Assembly (NCBI GenBank): GCA_964617825.1
Contig: CAZTWL010000003.1
Span: 149,585 to 213,584 of the forward strand
DNA length: 64,000 nt
Direction of reading: 5' to 3'
Origin: VSJD01 sp964617825
GTDB taxonomy: Bacteria > Verrucomicrobiota > Kiritimatiellia > JAAZAB01
The notes below the pieces were generated by a model. That model searched no databases, was not told the origin of the DNA, and saw nothing but the letters and a program-made list of their open reading frames with translations. The translations under genes and the position numbers were made by a program. Shown here piece after piece: positions 54,124 to 61,903 of the stretch; positions within the stretch are counted from its first letter, which is position 1; each line of letters starts with the position of its first letter.

Positions 54124-56745
54124 TTACCAACTCACACGCCAGCGACCGGTGGATTGCTGGTACGACTGGCCGCGGAACGAAAAATTGGTTTCCGTTGTCC
54201 GCTTTACTTCCCAAACGATGAAATCGTTGTTTGCGGTTATGTGAACCTGAGCCCAGTCGTTCGAACGGTCATGATCATAATAGCCCGGAATGGCCACCGT
54301 GCCGCCCGAACCGAAACTCACGCTTTGCTCGAAACCGGTTCGCGATTCCTGCCAGCGCCACTGGTTGGCGCCGACGTCATAGACGCCCAAATCCGTGGTG
54401 CCATCCGCATCGAAATCGCCTGTTGTCGGCAACACGCCCGCGCCTCCTCCGAAAACCTGTTCCACGATGCTGCCATTTCCCAGCCGCAGCGTCCAGATAC
54501 CGTCGTCGTAAACTCCCAAATCGGTTATGCCGTCGCCATCCCAGTCGCCCGGCACCGGGTCGCCCCAGATGGGTGCAAACGGTTCCATCACCTGTATGGC
54601 TCCCCGGGTAGAGTAGAGGATGGCCCAGTAACCCATGTAATATAATCCCAAATCCGAGGCGCCATCGCCGTCGTAATCCGCGACCACGGGTGTTGCCGCA
54701 GCCTCTTCCGGCGTTCCGCCGAACATTGTTCCGTAGGCATAGCCGCCGCGCGGTAAATAGCAAACATGCCACATGCCATGCGCCGCATCGTAAACGCCCA
54801 GATCCTCGTTGCCGTCGCCATCGAAATCGCCCGGGGTGGCAATCATGTTCAGTCCGCCGGGAAAGATCGCGTTGGCGTTGTTGTTTTCGCCAAAACTCGC
54901 GTACCAGGTTCCGGTGAACAAATCAAAAAACCACAGGTCGGTAATGCCATCGCTGTTGAAATCCCCCGGCAGGGCCTTGACCTTGGCGGCATTGACCCAA
55001 GCGGAATTGGCGGTTGCGCTCAAGGGGTAAGGCTCGGTATCCGTAGCCGTTACGTCCACCCGCAGGTATTTGCCGCGATCCGCCGCCGTGATCACATATG
55101 TGGATCCCACCGCTCCGCTCAAGATCTCGCGGTTGTCTCCGTTTTTGCTCGATGCCCGTTCCCACTGGTAGGCATACGTCAGCCGCGGCTGGTTCTGCCA
55201 TAGTCCCACGTTGGCCGCCACGGTCTGGCCGATATACATTGTCCCCACCACCGAGGGCCGTTCCATGTTCACGGGCCCCCGGACGGTCACCGTCAAAGTC
55301 AAGGGAATGACAATCGGCGCTCCCGCCGCCCGCGTTCCATTCTGCTCATCGAAGGCGTCCAGCAGCAGGTTGCCCGTATACGTTCCCGCCGGCAAGCTCG
55401 CCGTGCCCCATGTCACCTGGATGCTGCCCGTATCGTTGGTCACAATCCCCGTGCTCGGGCTTGCGCTCGCCCAAGCCACGTCCGGGGTTACGGTATAGCG
55501 CATGCCGCCGCGCGGCTGGCGGCCTTCGTTCCATAACTGGAAGCTGCTTGTCCCGGTGTGATTTTCAAGGACCGTTTGGCTTAAGCTTGTGACATCCGCT
55601 TTCAACGTCGGTATGCCATTGATCGTCAGTTGCAGCCCGACATAAATTGGCCCGTTGGTCGTCGCCTCCCCGGTGGCCGGGTCCACGCCCGAAAATCTCA
55701 ATTGGGCGGTATAGATGCCGGAAAGCAATCCGGCGGTTGTGTAAGTTACCGTTGCCGTCTGCTGATTTCCCGTGCTGGTCCCGCTGGCCGGGCTTACGCT
55801 TACCCAGCCGAATGGATCGTTAAGCACGGATATCGTATAATTCATCCGGGCAGACGGCGTTCCGCTGGCGTTCCAGACGGTGACGGTTGTCGCGGGCAGA
55901 GTGTTCCCGGCCGTGATGATGTTGGTCCATACCTTGGTTCCCGCATCCCAGGCCAATCCCGGTTTCTGGTTGACGCGCATGGTCACTTCCACCGTCTGCG
56001 ATCCCACACCTTCACCCAGCGCGGCCACAGTCACTCTCCCGGTGTACCAACCGGCAGCCAATCCCGTTGTGTCGTACGATATATTAATGGTGTTCGTGAC
56101 ATCGCCAAACGTAGTGCCGTTCGTCGGACTAACGCTTAGCCATGATTCGGTCTTGGTCACGTTGTATTGCATCACGTTGCGCGGCGCCGCTCCCGTGTTC
56201 GCAACCTGGAACACATCCCCGCCGATCGCCTGGCCCTCGGTCAATTCCTTCGAAAAATTAGTCGGCGCCACCCACAGTCTCGCCGAGTTCAGGACTTGCA
56301 ACGTCACGACCATGATTTGGGGACTGTTGGTCGCATCCGGCGCCGTGAAAGTGTTGGTCGCGTAATGCATGCCTTCGTTCAGGCCGATGATGTTGACGCT
56401 CCCGGTCACGGTCAGCGCCCCGGATGCCGCGATAAGGCCGGACGTCACCGACGGCGTGAACCAGGCGACGGCGTCGCCCGCGCCGTAAGTGACCGTATTG
56501 GTGAAGGTAAAGTCAACCAAACCTTCGTTGGTTACGACAAAGGTTTGCGCATCGGGATTGCTGCCGCCATCGGTGGCGGTATAGGTCAAGGTGGCGGGAA
56601 TGACGCCAAGCGCCGGGAGATCCGATGCCCACAACAACGTTGTCAGCAAAGCCACCGGGGTAAGCCACAGCAGCTTTTTTCGCCGGGAAATTGGGTTTGC
56701 AGGATATTGCACAGATACCGCGGGGTGCTTAATTATTTTTGTCAC
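54124..56745 (-). CDS. Exported beta-sandwich and FG-GAP/VCBS-like repeat protein
   Basis: An 873-residue exported protein. After a signal peptide (LLWLTPVALLTTLLWASDLPALG core) come ~550 residues of repeated beta-sandwich units of about 95 residues, each opening with a strand of the PxxLxFxxxxG type and containing WLSVSPTNGT-like stretches; these resemble BACON-type domains. From ~588 to the end are six FG-GAP/VCBS-like units of ~45 residues with a calcium-binding core GDFDGDGxxDLGVYD. Such C-termini form seven-bladed propellers that bind calcium and glycans. It lies immediately upstream of glgP on the same strand, a curious pairing. Cell-surface or secreted role in glycan binding or adhesion is likely. 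Confidence 0.75.
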   Translation of the reverse strand: MTKIIKHPAVSVQYPANPISRRKKLLWLTPVALLTTLLWASDLPALGVIPATLTYTATDGGSNPDAQTFVVTNEGLVDFTFTNTVTYGAGDAVAWFTPSVTSGLIAASGALTVTGSVNIIGLNEGMHYATNTFTAPDATNSPQIMVVTLQVLNSARLWVAPTNFSKELTEGQAIGGDVFQVANTGAAPRNVMQYNVTKTESWLSVSPTNGTTFGDVTNTINISYDTTGLAAGWYTGRVTVAALGEGVGSQTVEVTMRVNQKPGLAWDAGTKVWTNIITAGNTLPATTVTVWNASGTPSARMNYTISVLNDPFGWVSVSPASGTSTGNQQTATVTYTTAGLLSGIYTAQLRFSGVDPATGEATTNGPIYVGLQLTINGIPTLKADVTSLSQTVLENHTGTSSFQLWNEGRQPRGGMRYTVTPDVAWASASPSTGIVTNDTGSIQVTWGTASLPAGTYTGNLLLDAFDEQNGTRAAGAPIVIPLTLTVTVRGPVNMERPSVVGTMYIGQTVAANVGLWQNQPRLTYAYQWERASSKNGDNREILSGAVGSTYVITAADRGKYLRVDVTATDTEPYPLSATANSAWVNAAKVKALPGDFNSDGITDLWFFDLFTGTWYASFGENNNANAIFPGGLNMIATPGDFDGDGNEDLGVYDAAHGMWHVCYLPRGGYAYGTMFGGTPEEAAATPVVADYDGDGASDLGLYYMGYWAILYSTRGAIQVMEPFAPIWGDPVPGDWDGDGITDLGVYDDGIWTLRLGNGSIVEQVFGGGAGVLPTTGDFDADGTTDLGVYDVGANQWRWQESRTGFEQSVSFGSGGTVAIPGYYDHDRSNDWAQVHITANNDFIVWEVKRTTETNFSFRGQSYQQSTGRWRVSW

Positions 56746-56820
56746 GCCTGCTCCTTATCGAATGTCAGGCCAAGTTGATCGGATTGAAACTATCGTGCCC
56801 ACAACCACCGGACAAACAGG

Positions 56821-56849
56821 ATGATGGCTAAAACGACCGGCAAAGTCAA
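56821..56849 (-). promoter_or_regulatory. Possible promoter of the surface-protein gene
   Basis: Minus-strand TTGACT (56849-56844), 17-nt spacer, then CATCAT (56826-56821). The -35 box is good, the -10 box has only four consensus positions. Transcription start near 56814 would give a ~70-nt leader. Confidence 0.3.
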
Positions 56850-57021
56850 TACACATTTTGACTGGAAAATTCAAACCTCAAGCTGTGTTGCCCGTCGCGG
56901 ACGGCGCCTTCCCCGCCGGCCAGGGCTTCACCCGGGTTGCGCACAACGCTTAGCTGTGGCGCGCCCCGCAACTGCCTGGCAGAGTCGCCTTTTAACCTGA
57001 TTGGCTAGGCGCGGCGACGTT

Positions 57022-57243
57022 TTACTTTACCTGTAAAACCGTGATGGTCTCGTTGACTTCTTCCTGGAGAACCCGTTCGATGCCCTGTTTGAGTGTCTGC
57101 GCGGCATGGGGGCAGCAGCCGCAGGCGCCTTTCAGGCGCAGGCTCACGTGCGTGTCCTCGATGCTAACGATATCCATGTCGCCGCCGTCGGCCTTTAACA
57201 TGTTGCGCAGTTCTTCCAGTTTGGCCCTGATTTTTGTTTCCAT
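57022..57243 (-). CDS. NifU C-terminal-domain Fe-S scaffold protein
   Basis: A 73-residue protein comprising just the NifU C-terminal domain, with the CxxC motif in the block GACGCCPHAAQTLKQGIE. Proteins of this size (Nfu type) carry Fe-S clusters to target enzymes. An AAAGGA site precedes the ATG at 57243. It is divergent from larE. Confidence 0.9.
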   Translation of the reverse strand: METKIRAKLEELRNMLKADGGDMDIVSIEDTHVSLRLKGACGCCPHAAQTLKQGIERVLQEEVNETITVLQVK

Positions 57244-57373
57244 TAATGGTCCTTTCTTTCATGAAATCGAATTCGCAGTTGAGTATGGCAAAGAATGCCT
57301 TGAGCTGTAAAGAAAATATGCGGCAAAAAGATGCGCGGCAAAGTTCTGCCGCGGCGCGCAAGCGGGATTGCGA

Positions 57374-57402
57374 TTGACAAGCACGGGCGAAGATCGGATT
57401 AT
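57374..57402 (+). promoter_or_regulatory. Promoter of larE, predicted to give a leaderless transcript
   Basis: Consensus -35 TTGACA (57374-57379), 17-nt spacer and GATTAT (57397-57402). The -10 ends 6 nt before the ATG at 57409, so the mRNA would start at or very near the start codon; no ribosome site is seen. Confidence 0.5.
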
Positions 57403-57408
57403 GCTCCA

Positions 57409-58278
57409 ATGAAATCCATTCGCAAAATAGATTTGCCGGCTAATGACCGTAAACTGACCGCCAAGCTTAATCGTTTGCGCGCCCATTTGCGGAGAATGCG
57501 CCGGGTGGTAGTCGCGTTTTCAGGCGGGGTTGACAGCGCCATGCTTGCGGCCGTGGCCCATCAGGAACTGGGCGACGGCGTCCTGCTGGTGACGGCGCTC
57601 TCGCCGACATACCCGGAAAGAGAACGGGACTCGGCCACAGCCTTGGCCCGGCAGCTTGGCGCCCGGCACATGTCGATCAGATCCAATGAGCTCAGAATAC
57701 CCCGGTTTGCGGCAAATCCGGTCAATCGTTGTTATTACTGCAAGCAGGAGCTTTTCCGGCGTTTGCGGCGGGTGGCCGACCGGCATGCGTTCGAATGGAT
57801 TCTTGACGGCACCAATGCGGATGATATGCGCGATGTCCGTCCGGGCCGGCGCGCTGCCGCCGAATTTGGCGTGATCAGTCCTTTGTTGAAAGCCGGACTG
57901 ACCAAGGCGGACATTCGCCAAGTGTCGCGCCAGATGGGATTGCCGACGGCCGAGAAGCCGGCCATGGCCTGCCTGGCCTCGCGCTTTCCTTACGGATCGC
58001 GGATTACGCCTGCGGGGCTTAAAGCGGTTGATCGGGTTGAAGAAGCCTTGCGGCGGTTAGGATTCCGGCAGGTGCGGGTGCGGCATCATGGGGACGTGGC
58101 GCGCATTGAAGTGGATGCGGCTGATATCCCCAGGTTGTGGGAACCGTCAGTCCGTCGCCGCATCACAAAGCTAGCAAAACAACAGGGCTTTTTATATATT
58201 GCCGCGGACTTGGAAGGCTACCGAACGGGGAGTATGAATGAAGCCAGACTTAAGCGGACGAAGGATGCCGGACGATAA
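57409..58278 (+). CDS. larE: ATP-dependent sacrificial sulfur transferase LarE
   Basis: A 289-residue PP-loop protein. The PP-loop AFSGGVDSAM (SGGVDS at 38-43) and the conserved blocks NRCYYCK (C108, C111) and MACLASRFPYGSR (Cys188) match LarE. In the studied Lactobacillus enzyme a Cys of this last loop is the sacrificial sulfur donor to the nickel-pincer nucleotide cofactor of lactate racemase. No larA, larB or larC is present in this window, so here it may make the cofactor elsewhere or serve another sulfur-transfer role. The first ~30 residues before the PP-loop are a basic extension. It is followed by the ankyrin gene. Confidence 0.88.
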   Translation: MKSIRKIDLPANDRKLTAKLNRLRAHLRRMRRVVVAFSGGVDSAMLAAVAHQELGDGVLLVTALSPTYPERERDSATALARQLGARHMSIRSNELRIPRFAANPVNRCYYCKQELFRRLRRVADRHAFEWILDGTNADDMRDVRPGRRAAAEFGVISPLLKAGLTKADIRQVSRQMGLPTAEKPAMACLASRFPYGSRITPAGLKAVDRVEEALRRLGFRQVRVRHHGDVARIEVDAADIPRLWEPSVRRRITKLAKQQGFLYIAADLEGYRTGSMNEARLKRTKDAGR

Positions 58279-58294
58279 AAAGAGGAGATCGATA

Positions 58295-59146
58295 ATGAAG
58301 CGAATGCTGAAGAAGGAATGCGCCGTGGCGGTAATTGCCGGGATGTTGGCGTGGACGGCGGGGGCGCAAGCGATTTATTCCGCTTGTGAACTGGGCCAGG
58401 TCGATCAGGTGAAAACCTTTCTCGACAAGGACCCGGCGCTGGCCAACGGCAAGGACAGCAACGGGTTTGCGCCCCTGCATTGGGCGGCGGGCGGCGGCAG
58501 CCGCGACGTGGCGGCAATCCTGCTGGCCAAGGGCGCGGATGTCAACGCGCGCAACGATTCCGGGGCGACGCCCCTGCATCTGGCCGCTTTCATGGGGCGC
58601 GATGACGTGGTGGACCTCCTGTTGTCCAAGGGCGCGGATGTCAACGCGCGCAATCTTAAGAAGCGCACGCCGCTCCATAACGCAGCCGGGATGGGCCACA
58701 AGGCGGCGGTCAAGACCTTGCTCAACAAGGGCGCGGATGTCAATGCGACGGACGATTCGGGCTTGACGCCCCTGCATACGGCGGCCCTTTATGGCTGGCT
58801 GGAAATCGTCGAACTCCTGGCGGACAAGGGCGCCAATCTCAATGCCCGGGATCAGTCGTCCGGCACGCCGCTCGTCATGGCGATCAAGTACGATCATGTC
58901 GATGTGGTCAAGGCCCTGGTTGCCAGGGGCGCGGATGTGAATATCAAGGATAATCTCGGACTGGCGCCGTTGCATCATGCGGCGATCAAGGGGACGGTCG
59001 ACGTGGTGGTCCTGTTGTTGGCCAAGGGCGCCGACCTGAATGCCGTGGACAATTATCAGCAAACCGCGCTCCAATGGGCGGCCGTGAAGGGTCAGCGTTC
59101 GGTGGAGGCCGTGCTGAAAAATGCCGGCGCGAAAAAAACAGAATAA
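58295..59146 (+). CDS. Exported ankyrin-repeat protein, 8 repeats
   Basis: A 283-residue protein with signal peptide (KKECAVAVIAGMLAWTAGAQA) from the ATG at 58295, which has an AGAGGAGAT site. Eight ankyrin-type units follow and fill the rest of the chain, most with the near-perfect TPLHxAAxxG...LLxKGADVNARD pattern, so the gene itself contains diverged tandem repeats. It is directly followed by the DnaJ-type gene after 50 nt. Confidence 0.93.
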   Translation: MKRMLKKECAVAVIAGMLAWTAGAQAIYSACELGQVDQVKTFLDKDPALANGKDSNGFAPLHWAAGGGSRDVAAILLAKGADVNARNDSGATPLHLAAFMGRDDVVDLLLSKGADVNARNLKKRTPLHNAAGMGHKAAVKTLLNKGADVNATDDSGLTPLHTAALYGWLEIVELLADKGANLNARDQSSGTPLVMAIKYDHVDVVKALVARGADVNIKDNLGLAPLHHAAIKGTVDVVVLLLAKGADLNAVDNYQQTALQWAAVKGQRSVEAVLKNAGAKKTE

Positions 59147-59196
59147 TTTCAAAGCGCGCGGCGCCGGAACTCCGTGGTTACAAGAGCCGGATATAT

Positions 59197-60168
59197 ATGA
59201 GCGTTAAATTCAAAGACTATTATGAAGTCCTGGGCGTGGAACGTACGGCCTCTGCCGATGACGTGCGCAAGGCCTATCGCAAGCTGGCCCGGAAATATCA
59301 CCCGGATGTCAACAAACGCCCGGATGCCGAAACCCGGTTCAAGGAAATTGGTGAGGCCTACGAAGTGCTGGGCGATGCGGAGAAACGCAAGCGTTATGAC
59401 CAGCTCGGCGCCAACTATCACGCGGGCCAGGATTTTGCGCCGCCGCCCGGCTGGGAAAACAGGCAGTATGGGTTTGGCTCCCGCCCGGGTTCGTCCGGCG
59501 GCTACACGGCGGAAGAACAGGGCGACTTCAGCGACTTCTTCGAGGCGATCTTTGGCGGCGGCTTCCGTCCCGGCCAGGCGTCCGGCGGGCCTTTTCAAAA
59601 CTTTCGCAAAAGGCGCGGCGAAGATCACGAAGCCACAATCACCATTTCGTTGGCAGAAGCTTTCCATGGCGTCAAGAAGCCCGTTCATCTGCAGGTCTCC
59701 AGCCTGGACGAGAATGGGCGGGTCCAGCGCGAATCGAAACAGTACACCGTGCAGATTCCTCCCGGCACAGCCGATGGCGCGCGCATCCGTCTTGCGGGGC
59801 AGGGTGGGCCGGGTGTCGGGTCTGGGCCGGCGGGCGATTTGTATCTGCGGGTGCAGGTTGCCCCGCATCCGGTATTCCGTCTGGTTGGCGCCGACCTGGA
59901 AGTTACCTTGCCGGTGACGCCGTGGGAGGCTGCCTTGGGCGTCAAGGTCCCCGTGCCGACCATGACCGGCAACGCGATGCTGTCCTTGCCGGCGGGGACG
60001 CAGAGCGGCCAGCGTCTGCGAATGCGCGGCAAAGGATTGGTAGGCACGCGGCACCACGGCGATCTGATCGTGATTATCCAGGTTGCCGTGCCCCATCGCC
60101 TGAGCGAAAAGGAAAAAGCGCTGTTTGCCGAGTTGGCGCGGGTGTCGACTTTCAATCCCAGGGCCTGA
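59197..60168 (+). CDS. DnaJ-type co-chaperone without zinc finger (CbpA/DjlA-like class B)
   Basis: A 323-residue Hsp40. The J-domain (residues ~6-70) has the HPD motif at 35-37 that stimulates DnaK ATPase. A Gly/Phe-rich linker is followed by the C-terminal peptide-binding domains; the cysteine-rich zinc domain of DnaJ is missing, so it is class B like CbpA. The ATG at 59197 starts MSVKFKDYYEVLGV. dnaK and grpE are not in the window. Confidence 0.93.
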   Translation: MSVKFKDYYEVLGVERTASADDVRKAYRKLARKYHPDVNKRPDAETRFKEIGEAYEVLGDAEKRKRYDQLGANYHAGQDFAPPPGWENRQYGFGSRPGSSGGYTAEEQGDFSDFFEAIFGGGFRPGQASGGPFQNFRKRRGEDHEATITISLAEAFHGVKKPVHLQVSSLDENGRVQRESKQYTVQIPPGTADGARIRLAGQGGPGVGSGPAGDLYLRVQVAPHPVFRLVGADLEVTLPVTPWEAALGVKVPVPTMTGNAMLSLPAGTQSGQRLRMRGKGLVGTRHHGDLIVIIQVAVPHRLSEKEKALFAELARVSTFNPRA

Positions 60169-60669
60169 AATTCAAGCTGCCCGCATACCGGCGTTTTCAC
60201 TTTGCTATGGGTTGATCCTGCGCACCGCCGCAAATATTCCCGGAGGAACTTCCTTCCACCAGGCTTCATACCATTCTGCTTTGGCTAAGAAACCCGGATC
60301 GTGCACAAAGTATTTGCGCCGTTTTGCGATGAAGCTGAGGAGGAAAGCCCTGGATGCTTGCTCGGGCCGAAAGGGGAAAACAGAAATCAGGAACAGGATT
60401 CCGGCTCAAAGACAGGCAGAACGAAAAAAACATCCGGTGATCAATTGGTGAGCAGCAGGCAGTCTTCGCTTTGCGGCAGGTGTTCCAGGCCCGATCCGTA
60501 TGCGCATTAGCATCTCAACATGGGAAACAGTCATAAGCAACAAGCATCTTGCCGCGGATTTCATGGGTTGCGCTGCGGTGGAATGACATAACCCGTGTGA
60601 CGTTTGCCTTGCCGTCCGTGTTGTCGGTGATCCGGGGTCGATTGCTTGAAATTGTAGGTTGCGCCCACG
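60169..60669. other. Gene-poor region of about 500 nt
   Basis: Contains only the minus-strand coding remnant at 60205-60405 described separately; the rest has no credible ORF, hairpin or RNA gene that I can support. Base composition looks less coding-like than in neighbouring genes. Confidence 0.5.
60205..60405 (-). pseudogene. Possible C-terminal coding remnant
   Basis: A 66-codon open frame on the minus strand ending in TAG, with no ATG and a stop (TGA at 60408-60406) immediately upstream. The translation is tryptophan- and aromatic-rich near the end (blocks RRKYFVHDPGF and EWYEAWWKEVPPG) and reads like real protein rather than noise, but I do not recognise the family. Most likely the tail of a decayed gene. 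Confidence 0.25.
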
Positions 60670-60831
60670 TTAGCCGAAATATTGCCGGTTGATGCGCCAG
60701 CCGATATAGACGCCAATCATGCTGCCGACGCCGCTCATTATGTAGCCGGTCACAAAGCCGATTTTGCTGCCCAGCCACCAGCCGATCCAGCCGAAGATCA
60801 GCATGCCGATAAAAATAAGCAGTTTGTTCAT
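60670..60831 (-). CDS. Small two-helix membrane protein
   Basis: A 53-residue protein starting MNKLLIFIGM with two hydrophobic segments (residues ~3-20 and ~25-44) joined by a Gly-Ser-Lys loop. Glycine spacing (GWIGWWLG, GVGSMIGVYIGW) gives a helix-packing look. It ends in a basic tail with WRINRQYFG. GGGCAG lies 5 nt upstream of the ATG as a weak ribosome site. Small proteins of this kind are common and of unknown role. Good coding composition, but no family name is claimed. Confidence 0.6.
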   Translation of the reverse strand: MNKLLIFIGMLIFGWIGWWLGSKIGFVTGYIMSGVGSMIGVYIGWRINRQYFG

Positions 60832-61393
60832 TGTTCTGCCCAACCCATGGAGAACTGATATTATGCCCGGCCGGCTCTTTTGAATATAGTCGGCGTCTCG
60901 CCATTGGCAAGATCAATAATTGTAGATGCTCGACTACGGATATGTGCTCCTTGCTGCTATTTACGGTGCGATGAGCTTTTGGTGTGGGGTTCTTATAATT
61001 TTGTTTCGTCGCTCACAAAAACGTGCAATGACCGGCTTTCGATTAATTCGCATCGGTTCGTTACCGATAATCGTTTGCGGTGCCAGATGAAGAACATTCG
61101 GAACCCGCGATAATCCGGACGACATTTTTTGTTGCCACCGTCTGCCTGGCACAAACAAACCTTTCCTTCGCGATAGTCATAGTGTAGCATGCTGCCATGA
61201 ATGAACATGAGGAATGTTTTGAGGACAAGACTTGCGGAAATGCCCATATCTAAGGGAAAAGTGGTGTGTTGGGCATAGCGAAACCTGAAAACATGGCGCA
61301 TAATCGGCGCCGTTATGGTGGCGTGGGTGATGAACGGGAAGGGAGTGTTTTACATTGGTGCCGTTGGCACATAACCAGACGAAGGAGGTATCG
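60832..61393. other. Gene-poor region of about 560 nt
   Basis: Contains the doubtful 54-codon ORF at 60926-61090, and ends with the AAGGAGG ribosome site of the Rnk-like gene. No RNA gene, riboswitch or clear mobile-element end is seen. It looks more AT-rich than the core regions. Confidence 0.5.
60926..61090 (+). CDS. Small hydrophobic ORF, possibly real
   Basis: A 54-residue frame opening MLDYGYVLLAAIYGAMSF and containing a hydrophobic helix followed by a basic stretch (FRRSQKRA) and a second hydrophobic segment. No ribosome site precedes the ATG, so it could be a truncated membrane-protein gene or chance. Listed because hydrophobicity and the basic flank look protein-like. Confidence 0.25.
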   Translation: MLDYGYVLLAAIYGAMSFWCGVLIILFRRSQKRAMTGFRLIRIGSLPIIVCGAR

Positions 61394-61810
61394 ATGAAAC
61401 AAAGACAGATTTTCATTACGGCAATGGATAAGAAGCGACTTGATGAGCTGATTACGGTTGCCCGAGAGTTCGATGGGCACGCCCGAAAGGATCTTAATGA
61501 CCTTGCCGCAGAGTTGGATCGGGCAAGCGTGGTTGAGTCCAAGAAGGTTCCCGCGAGTGTCGTCACGATGAACTCCAAGGTTATTCTTCATGACCTTGAC
61601 ACTTCGGAGGACGAGACCTACGATTTGGTGTTTCCTAACGAAGCGGATGCCAACGCCGGCGCAATTTCAGTGCTTGCGCCCATTGGAACAGCCATTCTTG
61701 GTTATCGGGAGGGCGACGTTGTCGAATGGCCTGTTCCTTCTGGATTAAGACGGCTTCGAATCGAAAAGGTTCTTTACCAACCCGAGGCTGCGGGTGATTT
61801 CCACCGATAG
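61394..61810 (+). CDS. Rnk/GreA-GreB-family nucleoside diphosphate kinase regulator
   Basis: A 138-residue protein with the GreA/GreB C-terminal domain (SVLAPIGTAILGYREGDVVEWPVPSG) and a short N-terminal helix, the layout of Rnk, which binds RNA polymerase without the long Gre coiled coil. The ATG at 61394 follows an excellent AAGGAGG site; a frame start at 61355 has none. The mid-segment SKVILHDLDTSEDETYDLVFP matches family members. Function in transcription is inferred from the fold. Confidence 0.88.
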   Translation: MKQRQIFITAMDKKRLDELITVAREFDGHARKDLNDLAAELDRASVVESKKVPASVVTMNSKVILHDLDTSEDETYDLVFPNEADANAGAISVLAPIGTAILGYREGDVVEWPVPSGLRRLRIEKVLYQPEAAGDFHR

Positions 61811-61903
61811 CGACGCCAACCAGAGCGTGGGCCGCTGCGTTTCACCCGGCGCCGGGTGAAACGAGAAACACGCCTGATTATAGGCATACGAAAAAAAGAC
61901 GTT

